Shown here piece after piece: positions 8,238-16,648 of a stretch of 36,592 nt of DNA. Source of the DNA: Chlorobiota bacterium (GTDB lineage: Bacteria; Bacteroidota; Bacteroidia; Bacteroidales; F082); NCBI GenBank assembly GCA_030596395.1, contig JAUVKF010000033.1, forward strand, positions 1-36,592. The letters run 5' to 3'. Position 1 is the first letter of the stretch, and every line of letters begins with the position of its first letter. The notes beneath the pieces are model-generated. The model was not told the origin of the DNA and did no database searches. It saw only the letters and a program-made list of their open reading frames with translations. Made by a program: the position numbers and the translations under genes.

Positions 8238-9350
8238 CTAAAGATCCTTAACAAAACACCGTCGTCGTTTGTGTTGAATATGATCGTAATTTTTCCAATG
8301 TGTTGCCCCTTTCAGGTTGGTTTCAAACATCCCTGTAGTTTCAACATATTTTACACCGGCTTCAATCATTGATTTTTGTAATTCATTGATCAGGATTGCA
8401 GGAAGACCCAGCTTTTGATAATGAGGATCAACGCCTGTTAACAGTAAATCCAATTCTTCGGGATGCTTTAATGCTTTCATGATATGACGGAAGCCAAATG
8501 GGAAAATCGAACCGTTTGCTTTTTGCATGGCCTTAGAAAGGCTGGGCAGTCCAACAATGAAGGCTGCCAATTCCCCTTCTTTTTTGATAATAACAACAAA
8601 TTTTGGCTGCAATACATCCAAATATTTTTTTGAAGAAAATGATATCATTTCAGCAGAGAAAGGCGCTACGTAAGGCAATTCGGCAAAAGCACTGTTAAGC
8701 AACTGAAAAATCTCGCTCAGATATAATTTAAGTTCACTTTTTTTCGAAAGGTGAATAACTTCCAGTTTATTTCGCTGTTTAATTATCTCTGCTAATCGCT
8801 GGGCCTTTTCAGGAACTTCCTCAATTTTTAAACGAAATTCAACCCAATCCTCTTCCTTCTTATAGCCCAGGTTTTCAAAATGCTCCTGGTAGTATTGAAA
8901 ATGCATTACTGAAGCAATAGAAGGCAGATATTCGAATCCGTCTATTAACAGTCCCTGGTTATCAAAATTGGTAAATCCAAGAGGGCCATGCACAGCCTTC
9001 ATTCCTTTTTCTTTTAGCCATTTCTCAGCAGTTTCGAACAGTATAGAAGAAACAGCTTTATCATCAATAAACTCTACCCTTGAAATACGACCCATTTGTT
9101 TACCGATCTTCTTGTTGTAGTCATGGTTAATGATAGCGCCTATTCTTCCAACACATTTACTGTCCTTCCAGGCAGTCCAGAATTTGGCATCACAAAATTT
9201 ATAAGCAGGATTAGTTTTAGGATTGATCAGTTTATATTCATCTTTTCTTATTGGCGGAATCCAGAAATCATGGTTTTTATAAAGTTCAAAAGGGAAATGG
9301 ACAAAATTTTTAATATCACTGGCAGAAACAACCTCCTTTATTTGGATCAT
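8238..9350 (-). CDS. GNAT-like acyltransferase family protein, conserved hypothetical
   Basis: The 370-residue cytosolic protein resembles a group of uncharacterised Bacteroidota proteins with an N-acetyltransferase (GNAT)-like fold. The N-terminal half has HFPFELYKNHDFWIPPI and a CVGRIGAIINHDYN strand. The C-terminal half has LLTGVDPHYQKLGLPAILI, similar to the acetyl-CoA-binding helix of GNATs, then VKYVETTGMFETN. I chose the ATG at 9350. An in-frame TTG at 9365 exists, but it would lie within a few bases of the predicted transcription start. Substrate unknown; the family assignment is from overall pattern. Confidence 0.75.
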   Translation of the reverse strand: MIQIKEVVSASDIKNFVHFPFELYKNHDFWIPPIRKDEYKLINPKTNPAYKFCDAKFWTAWKDSKCVGRIGAIINHDYNKKIGKQMGRISRVEFIDDKAVSSILFETAEKWLKEKGMKAVHGPLGFTNFDNQGLLIDGFEYLPSIASVMHFQYYQEHFENLGYKKEEDWVEFRLKIEEVPEKAQRLAEIIKQRNKLEVIHLSKKSELKLYLSEIFQLLNSAFAELPYVAPFSAEMISFSSKKYLDVLQPKFVVIIKKEGELAAFIVGLPSLSKAMQKANGSIFPFGFRHIMKALKHPEELDLLLTGVDPHYQKLGLPAILINELQKSMIEAGVKYVETTGMFETNLKGATHWKNYDHIQHKRRRCFVKDL

Positions 9351-9375
9351 AGACGGGGTTTTCAAGAATGAGCGA

Positions 9376-9383
9376 CAAAGTTA
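9376..9383 (-). promoter_or_regulatory. -7 element of the GNAT-like gene
   Basis: The minus strand reads TAACTTTG, an exact TAnnTTTG match. Transcription would begin near 9370, giving about a 20-nt leader to the ATG at 9350. No properly spaced TTG is seen. Confidence 0.45.
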
Positions 9384-9425
9384 AGATTTTGCATCAAACT
9401 TATAATAAATGACAAATAAATCAGT

Positions 9426-9453
9426 TTGTTATCACATCGTTTTAATAAATTTG
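9426..9453 (+). promoter_or_regulatory. Promoter of the threonine dehydrogenase gene
   Basis: TTG (9426-9428) and TAAATTTG (9446-9453) followed by C are 17 nt apart, slightly short of the usual 19. The ATG follows about 20 nt after the predicted start. It is divergent from the GNAT-like gene promoter. Confidence 0.55.
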
Positions 9454-9477
9454 CAAGCTTAATTTAAACACACCTTT

Positions 9478-10428
9478 ATGGAAAGAATATTGGTTATAGG
9501 CAGCTCAGGACAAATTGGATCGGAGCTTGTACTGGCACTGAGAAAAACATATGGCAGCAGCAATGTTTTTGCAACCGACATCAAAAATCCCACAGAAGAA
9601 ATCAGGAATGGAGGCCCATTTCAAATTCTTGATGTATTGGATTATAAAAACCTGCTCCATTTTATTGTTCGGCATAAGATAACCCAGGTTTATAACCTCG
9701 CCGCTGTTTTGTCAGGAAACGCCGAAAAAATCCCTTTACAAGCCTGGGATATCAATATGAAAGCACTGATGAATACACTTGAAGCCGCGCGTCAATCAGA
9801 TGCAAAAAAACTGTTCTGGCCAAGTTCAATTGCAGTGTTCGGCCCAACCACACCACGGCATAATACGCCACAGTTAACTGTGATGGAACCGAATACTGTA
9901 TATGGTATTTCCAAACTGGCCGGGGAAAGATGGGGAGAATATTATAACAACAGGTACGACGTTGACATCAGGAGTGTAAGATACCCTGGATTGATCAGTT
10001 ACAAAACTGAACCCGGTGGCGGCACAACTGATTATGCTGTAGAAATTTTCTTTGAGGCAATTAAAAAAGGGAGCTATGAGTGTTTTGTTAAAGAAAGTAC
10101 GGCTTTGCCCATGATGTTTATGGACGATGCAATCGAAAACACCATAAAACTAATGAACGCCGATAGCAAACAGCTTAGCCTGAGGTCGAGTTACAATATG
10201 GCAGGCATTTCGTTTACTGCGGAAGAGTTGGCAACGGCAATCAAAAAAAGAATTCCTGGTTTTACAGCAACTTATAAACCTGATTTCAGACAGGCCATTG
10301 CCGACAGTTGGCCGGCAAGTATAGATGATGATATTGCCCAAAAAGACTGGGGGTTAAAAGCAGAATTCGACCTTGACAGAATATGCGATGTTATGCTTGA
10401 AAAAGTAAAAGAAAAACTTGAAAAATAA
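9478..10428 (+). CDS. tdh: L-threonine 3-dehydrogenase, short-chain (SDR) type
   Basis: The 316-residue NAD-dependent enzyme oxidises L-threonine to 2-amino-3-ketobutyrate. It is an extended SDR: the Rossmann glycine motif GSSGQIGSE lies at residues 8-16, a catalytic Ser near 116-117, and the YxxxK pair is Tyr142 and Lys146. The distal segments PGGGTTDYAVEIF, LPMMFMDDAI and RQAIADSWP with DDxxAxKDWG match the threonine-specific SDR group (Flavobacterium and animal TDH), which separates it from UDP-sugar epimerases. The usual partner, 2-amino-3-ketobutyrate CoA ligase (kbl), is not in this window. Confidence 0.93.
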   Translation: MERILVIGSSGQIGSELVLALRKTYGSSNVFATDIKNPTEEIRNGGPFQILDVLDYKNLLHFIVRHKITQVYNLAAVLSGNAEKIPLQAWDINMKALMNTLEAARQSDAKKLFWPSSIAVFGPTTPRHNTPQLTVMEPNTVYGISKLAGERWGEYYNNRYDVDIRSVRYPGLISYKTEPGGGTTDYAVEIFFEAIKKGSYECFVKESTALPMMFMDDAIENTIKLMNADSKQLSLRSSYNMAGISFTAEELATAIKKRIPGFTATYKPDFRQAIADSWPASIDDDIAQKDWGLKAEFDLDRICDVMLEKVKEKLEK

Positions 10429-10471
10429 ATACCAAAGTGGTGATGTAATTTCACTATTTTAGCTGATCTAA

Positions 10472-11356
10472 ATGGTTTCAGGTGAGGAAAAATATTACAA
10501 ACGAAGGTTAAACACCTCCTATCTAACATCTGTTATTAGCATTACACTTGTTTTGTTTACACTTGGTTTTCTTGGCCTCATACTGATCAACGCCAGTAGT
10601 TTATCAAAATACATTAAGGAGAATATTGGTTTTGAAGTCATCATGAAACAGGATGCCCGTGAAGCGGATATTATCTATTTGCAAAAAATGCTTGACGCAC
10701 AGACATATGTAAAATCAACAGAGTACATTACAAAAGAAGAAGCGATAAGGCGCCTTTCCGATGCACTGGGTGAAGATTTTGCCGGGTTTATGGGCGACGA
10801 TGAAAACCCTCTGCTTCCTTCGATTGATGTACGGTTTAATGCCGATTGGGCAAATAACGACAGCTTATCGATGATACAGGAGTACGTAATGGGTCATGAT
10901 GGAGTGAAAGAGGTTTACTATCAAAAATCCCTCGTTCATTTGATTAACAGGAATTTACGCAGGATTAGTATTATATTGCTTGCCATTAGTGTTTTGCTTC
11001 TAATCATTACTGTTGCCTTGATAAATAATACCATCAGGTTATCGGTTTATTCAAAACGATTTACCATACGGAGCATGCAACTGGTTGGTGCAACAAGAGG
11101 GTTTATCCGAAAACCGTTTCTTTACAAAAGTGTTTTTCAGGGCTTATTAAGTGCACTTTTAGCGCTTGTTATCCTTACGGGAATCATCACTGCTTTGTGG
11201 AATAATTTACCTGAATTGCAGGCTATTACCAGTCCGGAAATGCTTTTAATACTATATGTGTTTGTTGTACTGCTAGGCCTTCTTGTTTCGGGTGTTTCAA
11301 CTTACACTGTGGTAAATAAATACCTCAGGCTGAAGCCTGATAAATTATACGGATAA
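10472..11356 (+). CDS. ftsX: Cell division protein FtsX
   Basis: The 294-residue inner-membrane protein is the permease-like partner of the FtsE ATPase, which controls peptidoglycan hydrolases at the septum. It has one N-terminal transmembrane helix (about residues 18-40), a periplasmic loop (about 42-165, with FEVIMKQDAREADI and ITKEEAIRRL), and three C-terminal helices. The charged loop IRSMQLVGATRGFIRKPF between helices is characteristic of FtsX. ftsE is not in the window, which is common in this phylum. It heads a cluster with DUF3098, uppP, truB and queA. Confidence 0.92.
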   Translation: MVSGEEKYYKRRLNTSYLTSVISITLVLFTLGFLGLILINASSLSKYIKENIGFEVIMKQDAREADIIYLQKMLDAQTYVKSTEYITKEEAIRRLSDALGEDFAGFMGDDENPLLPSIDVRFNADWANNDSLSMIQEYVMGHDGVKEVYYQKSLVHLINRNLRRISIILLAISVLLLIITVALINNTIRLSVYSKRFTIRSMQLVGATRGFIRKPFLYKSVFQGLLSALLALVILTGIITALWNNLPELQAITSPEMLLILYVFVVLLGLLVSGVSTYTVVNKYLRLKPDKLYG

Positions 11357-11370
11357 ATAGTGTTAATTGA

Positions 11371-11390
11371 TGTTAAGTTAGCACTTAACA
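11371..11390. repeat. Perfect inverted repeat downstream of ftsX
   Basis: TGTTAAGT and ACTTAACA form an 8-bp perfect stem around a TAGC loop between ftsX and the DUF3098 gene. No T-run follows, so a classical terminator is unlikely. It could be an operator or an RNA stability hairpin. Confidence 0.35.
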
Positions 11391-11449
11391 CAGGTTAAAT
11401 ATTAAACCCTTTGACTTTTTATATTTATTTTGCCAAAAATTATTGATTA

Positions 11450-11713
11450 ATGACAACGAAGAAACCCCAGAAAAAAACTGAAGAGGGACCCAGGTTCGCT
11501 TTTGATAAACAGAATTATGTGCTGGTTATTATTGGCCTGGTTGTTTTAGGAATCGGGCTTTTGTTGCTAATTGGAGGTGGCAGTGATGATCCAAATGTTT
11601 TTAATGATTCATTATTTGATTTCCGACGCCTTACCCTTGCTCCTATTCTTATTCTTGCCGGTTACATTATCGAAATTTTTGCGATAATGAAATTACCCAA
11701 ATCCAAATCTTAA
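11450..11713 (+). CDS. DUF3098 family small membrane protein
   Basis: The 87-residue protein has a charged cytosolic N-terminus (residues 1-24) and two transmembrane helices (about 26-44 and 62-81), separated by a short loop with GGGSDDPNVFNDSLFDFRRLTLAP. The length, the FAFDKQNYVLVIIGL segment and the position between ftsX and uppP match DUF3098, a Bacteroidota-restricted family with no known function. The uppP start is 12 nt away, so the genes are likely co-transcribed. Context suggests a role linked to envelope growth, without direct evidence. Confidence 0.88.
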   Translation: MTTKKPQKKTEEGPRFAFDKQNYVLVIIGLVVLGIGLLLLIGGGSDDPNVFNDSLFDFRRLTLAPILILAGYIIEIFAIMKLPKSKS

Positions 11714-11725
11714 TCAAATTTATTA

Positions 11726-12526
11726 ATGACCTGGCTTGAAGCATTGATCCTTGGTATTGTCCAGGGACTTACCGAATTTTTACCTGTCAGTAGCAGTGGT
11801 CATCTTGAACTGGGGAAGGCGCTGTTTAATCTTCACCTGGCAGCAACCGATAGCATAACCTTTGATGTAATTGTACATGGGGGTACTGCATTGAGCACAA
11901 TTGTCGTGTTCAGGAAAGATATCATACAGATTTTTAAAGGCCTCTTCGAATTCAAATGGAACCCCGAAACGAAATTTATCTTTTATGTCATCATTTCCAT
12001 GATTCCGGCAGCATTTGTCGGTATTGTTTTCGAGGAGCAAATAACACAGCTTTTTAACGGACAGGTTTTATTGGTCGGGGTAATGCTGATTATTACCAGT
12101 TTGCTATTGTTTCTGGCAGATTATGCAAAGAAAACACATAAGTCAGTTAATGCTGTTGAAGCTTTCGTGATAGGAGTTGCACAGGCCATTGCCATTTTGC
12201 CGGGTATAAGCCGCTCGGGGGCTACCATTTCAACCTCCGTAATTATGGGTGTTGACCGCGAAAAAGCAGCACGCTTTTCATTCTTAATGGTTTTGCCATT
12301 GATCATTGGTAAAATGATACTTGATGTAAAAACAATTTATGAAACAGGTGGCGATGGAATGGATATCAGCATTTTTGCACTTGTAATAGGTTTTGTTGCT
12401 GCTTTTATTTCGGGCTTATTTGCCTGCCGATGGATGATAACACTGGTTAAACGGGCCAAACTTAAATACTTCGCTTATTATTGTTTTGCAGTGGGCGCCA
12501 CTGTGACAATTTATATAATTATTTGA
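11726..12526 (+). CDS. uppP: Undecaprenyl-diphosphatase UppP (BacA)
   Basis: The 266-residue integral membrane enzyme dephosphorylates undecaprenyl pyrophosphate, recycling the lipid carrier for peptidoglycan and surface polysaccharides and giving bacitracin tolerance. Both catalytic signatures are present: EFLPVSSSGHLE at residues 17-28 and PGISRSGATIS at 159-169. About seven or eight hydrophobic helices are visible. It ends in TGA, which shows that TGA acts as stop in this genome. The truB ATG comes 4 nt later. Confidence 0.97.
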   Translation: MTWLEALILGIVQGLTEFLPVSSSGHLELGKALFNLHLAATDSITFDVIVHGGTALSTIVVFRKDIIQIFKGLFEFKWNPETKFIFYVIISMIPAAFVGIVFEEQITQLFNGQVLLVGVMLIITSLLLFLADYAKKTHKSVNAVEAFVIGVAQAIAILPGISRSGATISTSVIMGVDREKAARFSFLMVLPLIIGKMILDVKTIYETGGDGMDISIFALVIGFVAAFISGLFACRWMITLVKRAKLKYFAYYCFAVGATVTIYIII

Positions 12527-12530
12527 TTTC

Positions 12531-13226
12531 ATGCCTTTTACTGGAGATGATTTTCTGGATGGTCAGGTTCTGTTAATCGATAAACCCTTAAACTGGACTT
12601 CGTTTGATGTGGTAAACTTTATCAGGTCATTAATCCGAAAGGTATACAGCCTGAAAAAGATAAAGGTTGGTCATGCAGGCACACTTGATCCGCTGGCCAC
12701 AGGATTGCTTATTTTATGCACAGGGAAAAAAACCAAAGAAATTGAAGCATACCAGAGAATGGACAAGGTTTATATTGGCAGTATGCAATTGGGAACAACT
12801 ACACCTTCTTTTGACAGAGAAACCGAAGCTAACAAGCATTTTGAATTTGGACATCTTACAAAAAATGATCTGCTGAAAGCACAAAAACAATTTAAAGGCG
12901 AAATTGAACAGGTTCCACCTAAATATTCTGCTGTAAAAATTGAAGGAAAACGTGCATTTGATTATGCCCGGAAGAACACAGATGTAAAAATAAAATCACG
13001 AAAAGTGATGATACATGATTTTAGCCTGCTTAATATAAACATACCTGATATTGATTTTGCAGTAAGTTGCAGCAAAGGCACATATATTCGTTCGCTGGTC
13101 AGTGATTTTGGAAAATCATTGAATAACGGAGCATACCTTACAGCACTTCGAAGAACTCAAATTGGCGACTATAAAGTAAGCAATGCCTATACTATTGAAA
13201 CGTTTAAAAAAGTAATTCTTGATTAA
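12531..13226 (+). CDS. truB: tRNA pseudouridine-55 synthase TruB
   Basis: The 231-residue enzyme converts U55 in the T-loop of tRNAs to pseudouridine. The catalytic motif GHAGTLDPLATGLL lies at residues 48-61, with Asp53 as nucleophile. YSAVKIEGKRAFDYAR (about 133-148) and CSKGTYIRSLVSDFG (about 180-194) are the other conserved TruB blocks. No C-terminal PUA domain is present, which is usual for the short Bacteroidota version. It lies 4 nt behind uppP. Downstream, where queA commonly follows directly, a Kelch lipoprotein gene has been interposed. Confidence 0.96.
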   Translation: MPFTGDDFLDGQVLLIDKPLNWTSFDVVNFIRSLIRKVYSLKKIKVGHAGTLDPLATGLLILCTGKKTKEIEAYQRMDKVYIGSMQLGTTTPSFDRETEANKHFEFGHLTKNDLLKAQKQFKGEIEQVPPKYSAVKIEGKRAFDYARKNTDVKIKSRKVMIHDFSLLNINIPDIDFAVSCSKGTYIRSLVSDFGKSLNNGAYLTALRRTQIGDYKVSNAYTIETFKKVILD

Positions 13227-13230
13227 ATTG

Positions 13231-13309
13231 TTGCACCTGGGGGTTGAATCCGCAAGTGCAATTAAGTTTCTAACCACTTGACTTTCCCTCTTTTTTTTGT
13301 ATATTTGAG
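13231..13309. repeat. Promoter-bearing repeat copy 1 (upstream of Kelch gene)
   Basis: This 79-bp segment aligns with the 80 bp at 14685-14764. They share GTTGAATCCGCA and CTTGACTTTC exactly, the pyrimidine tract after it, and the position of the -7 element. Copy 1 also holds TTGCAC and GTGCAA as a 6-bp inverted repeat (13231-13236 with 13256-13261), absent in copy 2. Confidence 0.65.
13278..13307 (+). promoter_or_regulatory. Promoter of the Kelch lipoprotein
   Basis: TTG (13278-13280) and TATATTTG (13300-13307) are separated by 19 nt, the canonical Bacteroidota arrangement. The ATG is at 13334, giving a leader of about 20 nt. Confidence 0.7.
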
Positions 13310-13333
13310 TGTCCTAACCCAAACTTAGATGTT

Positions 13334-14575
13334 ATGAAAAAAATACTTACTGTATTCCTGGTCTTAACTATTATTCTGATTTCATCCTGTAAGGAGGATG
13401 ATAAAATTCTTCCGGTAGCATCATTCTTTTTTAGTCCTAGCGATGCTGGAGCTGGTGATACAATTTATTTTAAGAACAACAGCCTGTATGCCAACACTTT
13501 AGATTGGGATTTTGGAGATGGGCATACTTCCACTGAAGAAAATCCTTTTCATACATATTCTGAAGAGGGAAATTATACGGTTCAGCTGACAGCATACAAT
13601 GATGATGGATCCGATATGACGAGTAAGAGTCTCAGTATTAAACATTCATGCTGGAAAAAATTAGCTAATCTGCCGACACCAAGACATATACATATGGCTA
13701 CAATTGTGAATAATAAAATTTACGTGGCAGGCGGAGCAACAACCTGGAATGAATTTGAGGCCTATGACATATCCACAAACACCTGGGCGGCAAAAGCAGA
13801 CATGCCTACTATTGACAGGGAATATCTCGCCGGTTGTGCGGTAAACGGTAAAATATATGTTATTGGTGGTTATTATGGTTTAGATGATATTGGAACTACC
13901 GATATCCTGGAGGAATACGATCCTGCAACTGACAGCTGGAATACTAAATCGCCCATGCCAACTAAAAGATGGGGACACGCTGCTTTTCCTGTTAATGGTA
14001 AGATTTATGTGATTGGAGGTGCTCTGGATTGGCCCATAACTAAATATTATAAAACGATTGAAATATACGACCCGGCTTCAGATTCCTGGACTACACTGAC
14101 CGAACAGGGGGGTACCAGTCTGACGGACAGATGGGGTTTTGGTGCATGTATGGCCAATGACAAGATCTATGTAATGGGAGGAATTGACGTTGATGATTAT
14201 CCGCCTTCAGGAGAAAATGTTCCGGGGATGCGTATCGTTGAAGTATATGATCCGGCATTGAATGTCTGGGCAAAAAAAGCATCCATGCCAACGGCTCGAT
14301 TGCTGTTGGCATCTGTCACAGTTAACAATAAGATATACGCAATTGGAGGTGCAGCGGAATACCGGCCTAAAAATTTTACTGCAATTGTTGAGGAATATGA
14401 CCCTGTTACCGATACCTGGGTAAATAATGCTACATTGCCTGAAGGCTTAGTTGCTCCAGCTGCATGTGAACTGGATAATATAATCTATATTCCTGGTGGT
14501 GGTGGATTAACAATATATGATGCTTATAATACTTTTTACTCTTATGATCCTGCATGCGATACGCAATCGAAATAA
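13334..14575 (+). CDS. Lipoprotein with PKD domain and six Kelch repeats
   Basis: The 413-residue protein has a lipoprotein signal with lipobox ISSC (Cys19). A PKD domain spans about residues 28-105, with the hallmark LDWDFGDGHTS. Six Kelch motifs follow, each with a KIYVxGG-type strand and a YDPATDSW-type turn, so a complete six-bladed beta-propeller is predicted from about residue 108 to 410. No catalytic residue is evident, so glycan or protein binding at the cell surface is the reasonable guess. It has its own promoter and sits between truB and queA, flanked by two related promoter segments, which suggests insertion into an older operon. Confidence 0.88.
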   Translation: MKKILTVFLVLTIILISSCKEDDKILPVASFFFSPSDAGAGDTIYFKNNSLYANTLDWDFGDGHTSTEENPFHTYSEEGNYTVQLTAYNDDGSDMTSKSLSIKHSCWKKLANLPTPRHIHMATIVNNKIYVAGGATTWNEFEAYDISTNTWAAKADMPTIDREYLAGCAVNGKIYVIGGYYGLDDIGTTDILEEYDPATDSWNTKSPMPTKRWGHAAFPVNGKIYVIGGALDWPITKYYKTIEIYDPASDSWTTLTEQGGTSLTDRWGFGACMANDKIYVMGGIDVDDYPPSGENVPGMRIVEVYDPALNVWAKKASMPTARLLLASVTVNNKIYAIGGAAEYRPKNFTAIVEEYDPVTDTWVNNATLPEGLVAPAACELDNIIYIPGGGGLTIYDAYNTFYSYDPACDTQSK

Positions 14576-14684
14576 TTCACCTGATTGGTGTAAATAAGAA
14601 AACAACAGGTAGATTGGAGACCACGTAAAAAATTAATGTATGATTCACCTTTAAGAGTTTATCTGAGTAACTTTATCTAAAGTG

Positions 14685-14764
14685 TTGCTCTTGGTAGTTG
14701 AATCCGCATGTAAATTCAATGCTCTCTAAACTTGACTTTCTCCCTCCTTTTTCGTACTTTTGCA
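14685..14764. repeat. Promoter-bearing repeat copy 2 (upstream of queA)
   Basis: This is the partner of the segment at 13231-13309, colinear across its whole length with scattered substitutions and short indels. Its centre lies about 1.45 kb from the first copy. The intervening 1.4 kb contains only the Kelch lipoprotein gene. Confidence 0.65.
14732..14762 (+). promoter_or_regulatory. Promoter of queA
   Basis: TTG (14732-14734) and TACTTTTG (14755-14762) followed by C are separated by 20 nt, a strong match to the Bacteroidota consensus. The predicted leader to the queA ATG at 14840 is about 70 nt. Confidence 0.7.
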
Positions 14765-14839
14765 GGCTTTTTGTCGCAAACACGGGAAACAATAAACCCG
14801 GTAAAAATTTGTTATCAATTTGTTAATCAGGATACTCAA

Positions 14840-15889
14840 ATGAAATTATCACAATTTAAGTTCGAACTACCAAAAAATCTTGTTGCCAGCCATCCACCTG
14901 AAAACCGTGATGAATCAAAAATGATGGTGATAAACAGGAAGGAACAAACCATTGAACATAAAGTTTTTAAAGATGTAATGGATTATTTCAGCGATGGAGA
15001 TGTATTGGTAATTAACAATACAAAAGTCTTTCCGGCAAGACTATACGGCGAAAAAGAAAAAACAGGTGCGAAAATTGAAGTCTTTCTGCTCAGGGAATTA
15101 AATCGTGAAAGCCGCCTGTGGGATGTGCTTGTTGATCCGGCAAGGAAGATCAGAATTGGTAACAAATTATACTTTGGCGAAGACGAAGCACTTGTAGCAG
15201 AAGTAATTGACAACACAACTTCCAGAGGCAGAACCCTGAGGTTTTTATTCGATGGACCTTATGAGGAGTTTAAAAAAACAATTCAGGCGCTTGGCGAAAC
15301 ACCATTGCCCAGGGTTCATGAACGCCCTATCGAACCTATTGATAATGAACGCTACCAGACAATCTATGCAAAACATGAAGGTGCTGTTGCTGCACCAACT
15401 GCAGGTATGCACTTTTCAAGAGAGTTGATGAAACGACTTGAAATACATGGTGTTAATTTTGCTGAAATTACACTACATACCGGATTGGGAAACTTCAGGC
15501 CTATTGAAGTTGAGGACCTTACCAAACACAAAGTAGATTCGGAAGAAATGTTTATTACTCAGGATACTGCTGATATGATAAATCAGGCAATGAGTAATAA
15601 GAAGAAACTTTGTGCAGTAGGTACTACCAGTATGAAGGCGCTTGAGTCGGCAGTTTCGATAACAGGCAAAATAAAACCATTCGGTGGCTGGACAAATAAA
15701 TTCATTTTCCCTCCCTATGAATTTAAAACGGCTAATAATATGATTACTAATTTTCATATGCCTATGTCACCAATGTTTATGATGGTTTCCGCATACCTTG
15801 GTTACGATTTTACGCGGAAGGTTTATAAAGAAGCCATCAAAAAGAAATACACCTTCTTTACTTATGGCGATGCCATGTTGATCGTTTAA
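14840..15889 (+). CDS. queA: tRNA preQ1 ribosyltransferase-isomerase QueA
   Basis: The 349-residue enzyme moves the ribosyl group of SAM onto preQ1 in tRNA to form epoxyqueuosine. The conserved blocks are present: [20 protein letters not shown] near the N-terminus, [47 protein letters not shown] and [13 protein letters not shown] near the end. The start at 14840 ([11 protein letters not shown]) fits the family. The ORF extends upstream to a TTG at 14732, but that TTG is the -33 box of the promoter and cannot be translated. A rho-independent terminator follows. Confidence 0.97.
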   Translation: MKLSQFKFELPKNLVASHPPENRDESKMMVINRKEQTIEHKVFKDVMDYFSDGDVLVINNTKVFPARLYGEKEKTGAKIEVFLLRELNRESRLWDVLVDPARKIRIGNKLYFGEDEALVAEVIDNTTSRGRTLRFLFDGPYEEFKKTIQALGETPLPRVHERPIEPIDNERYQTIYAKHEGAVAAPTAGMHFSRELMKRLEIHGVNFAEITLHTGLGNFRPIEVEDLTKHKVDSEEMFITQDTADMINQAMSNKKKLCAVGTTSMKALESAVSITGKIKPFGGWTNKFIFPPYEFKTANNMITNFHMPMSPMFMMVSAYLGYDFTRKVYKEAIKKKYTFFTYGDAMLIV

Positions 15890-15906
15890 GAGAAAAAGAA
15901 TTGCTT

Positions 15907-15936
15907 AAGCCCTGCCGCACCGACAGGGCTTTTTTT
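15907..15936 (+). terminator. Rho-independent terminator of queA
   Basis: AAGCCCTG and CAGGGCTT form an 8-bp stem around CCGCACCGA, running into a continuous T-tract. It lies 18 nt after the queA stop and separates the queA transcript from ispD. Confidence 0.85.
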
Positions 15937-15979
15937 ATTTCTATTTCAGTACTTTTACACATAACTGAGTAACGTTAAA

Positions 15980-16648
15980 ATGGAAAAATACATACTCATT
16001 ATTGCAGGGGGTAAAGGCCTTCGGCTTCAAAGCAATGTGCCAAAACAGTTGGTTGAAATAAAAGGACGGCCTTTGTTAATGTGGACTTTTGACGCTTTCA
16101 GGTTCCTGGCTAACGAAGCTAATTTTGTGCTGGTACTTAATGGTGACCTGATCGGTCAATGGAAAAACTTGTGCAGGATACACGATTTTAACATCCCGCA
16201 TAAAATTGTTGAAGGAGGACCCAAAAGATTTCATTCAGTAAAAAGCGGATTAAACCTTATTCCCAATAATGCGCTGGTTGCCATTCATGATGCAGCAAGG
16301 CCGCTGGTTTCTGAAGCAACAATTCGTTCGTGTTTTTCTATTGCGCAACGAAAAGGTAATGCTATTCCTGCAATAACTATAAACGAATCAATTCGTGAAA
16401 CTGATGGTTCTCTTAATCGCCATGTTGACAGAAACAAATACAAACTGGTTCAAACCCCTCAGACATTTTATAGCGATAAAATAAAAAGGGCATACTTGCA
16501 GAGCTACCATGAGCATTTTACGGATGATGCTTCAGTACTGGAAAGTACAGGAGAACCGATACAACTGATCGAAGGTAACCAGCAAAATATTAAAATAACT
16601 ACGGAAGAGGATTTGCTTTATGCTTCTTCAATCCTGAACCTATCTTAA
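15980..16648 (+). CDS. ispD: 2-C-methyl-D-erythritol 4-phosphate cytidylyltransferase
   Basis: The 222-residue enzyme activates methylerythritol phosphate with CTP in the MEP route to isoprenoids. The nucleotide-binding loop IIAGGKGLRLQSNVPKQ lies at about residues 7-23. The IspD blocks VAIHDAARPLV, KLVQTPQTF, TDDASVLES and IKITTEEDLLYA follow in order. The length is normal. A near-match to the -7 element (TACTTTTA, 15950-15957) lies upstream. Its 3' end overlaps the convergent glycosyltransferase gene by 9 nt. uppP nearby uses an isoprenoid made by this route, although they are not in one operon. Confidence 0.95.
   Translation: MEKYILIIAGGKGLRLQSNVPKQLVEIKGRPLLMWTFDAFRFLANEANFVLVLNGDLIGQWKNLCRIHDFNIPHKIVEGGPKRFHSVKSGLNLIPNNALVAIHDAARPLVSEATIRSCFSIAQRKGNAIPAITINESIRETDGSLNRHVDRNKYKLVQTPQTFYSDKIKRAYLQSYHEHFTDDASVLESTGEPIQLIEGNQQNIKITTEEDLLYASSILNLS

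Noticed and set aside
11411..11432. Promoter before the DUF3098 gene
   Set aside because: A TTGAC and a TTATTTTG are present but only 11 nt apart, and the -7 box has a mismatch, so support is too weak.
13231..13261. tRNA T-arm-like sequence in the promoter repeats
   Set aside because: GGGTTGAATCC resembles a T-loop but lacks one base, and no acceptor or anticodon arm surrounds it.
14732..14839. N-terminal extension of queA from a TTG
   Set aside because: The TTG is the -33 box of the promoter, and the extension has no QueA similarity.
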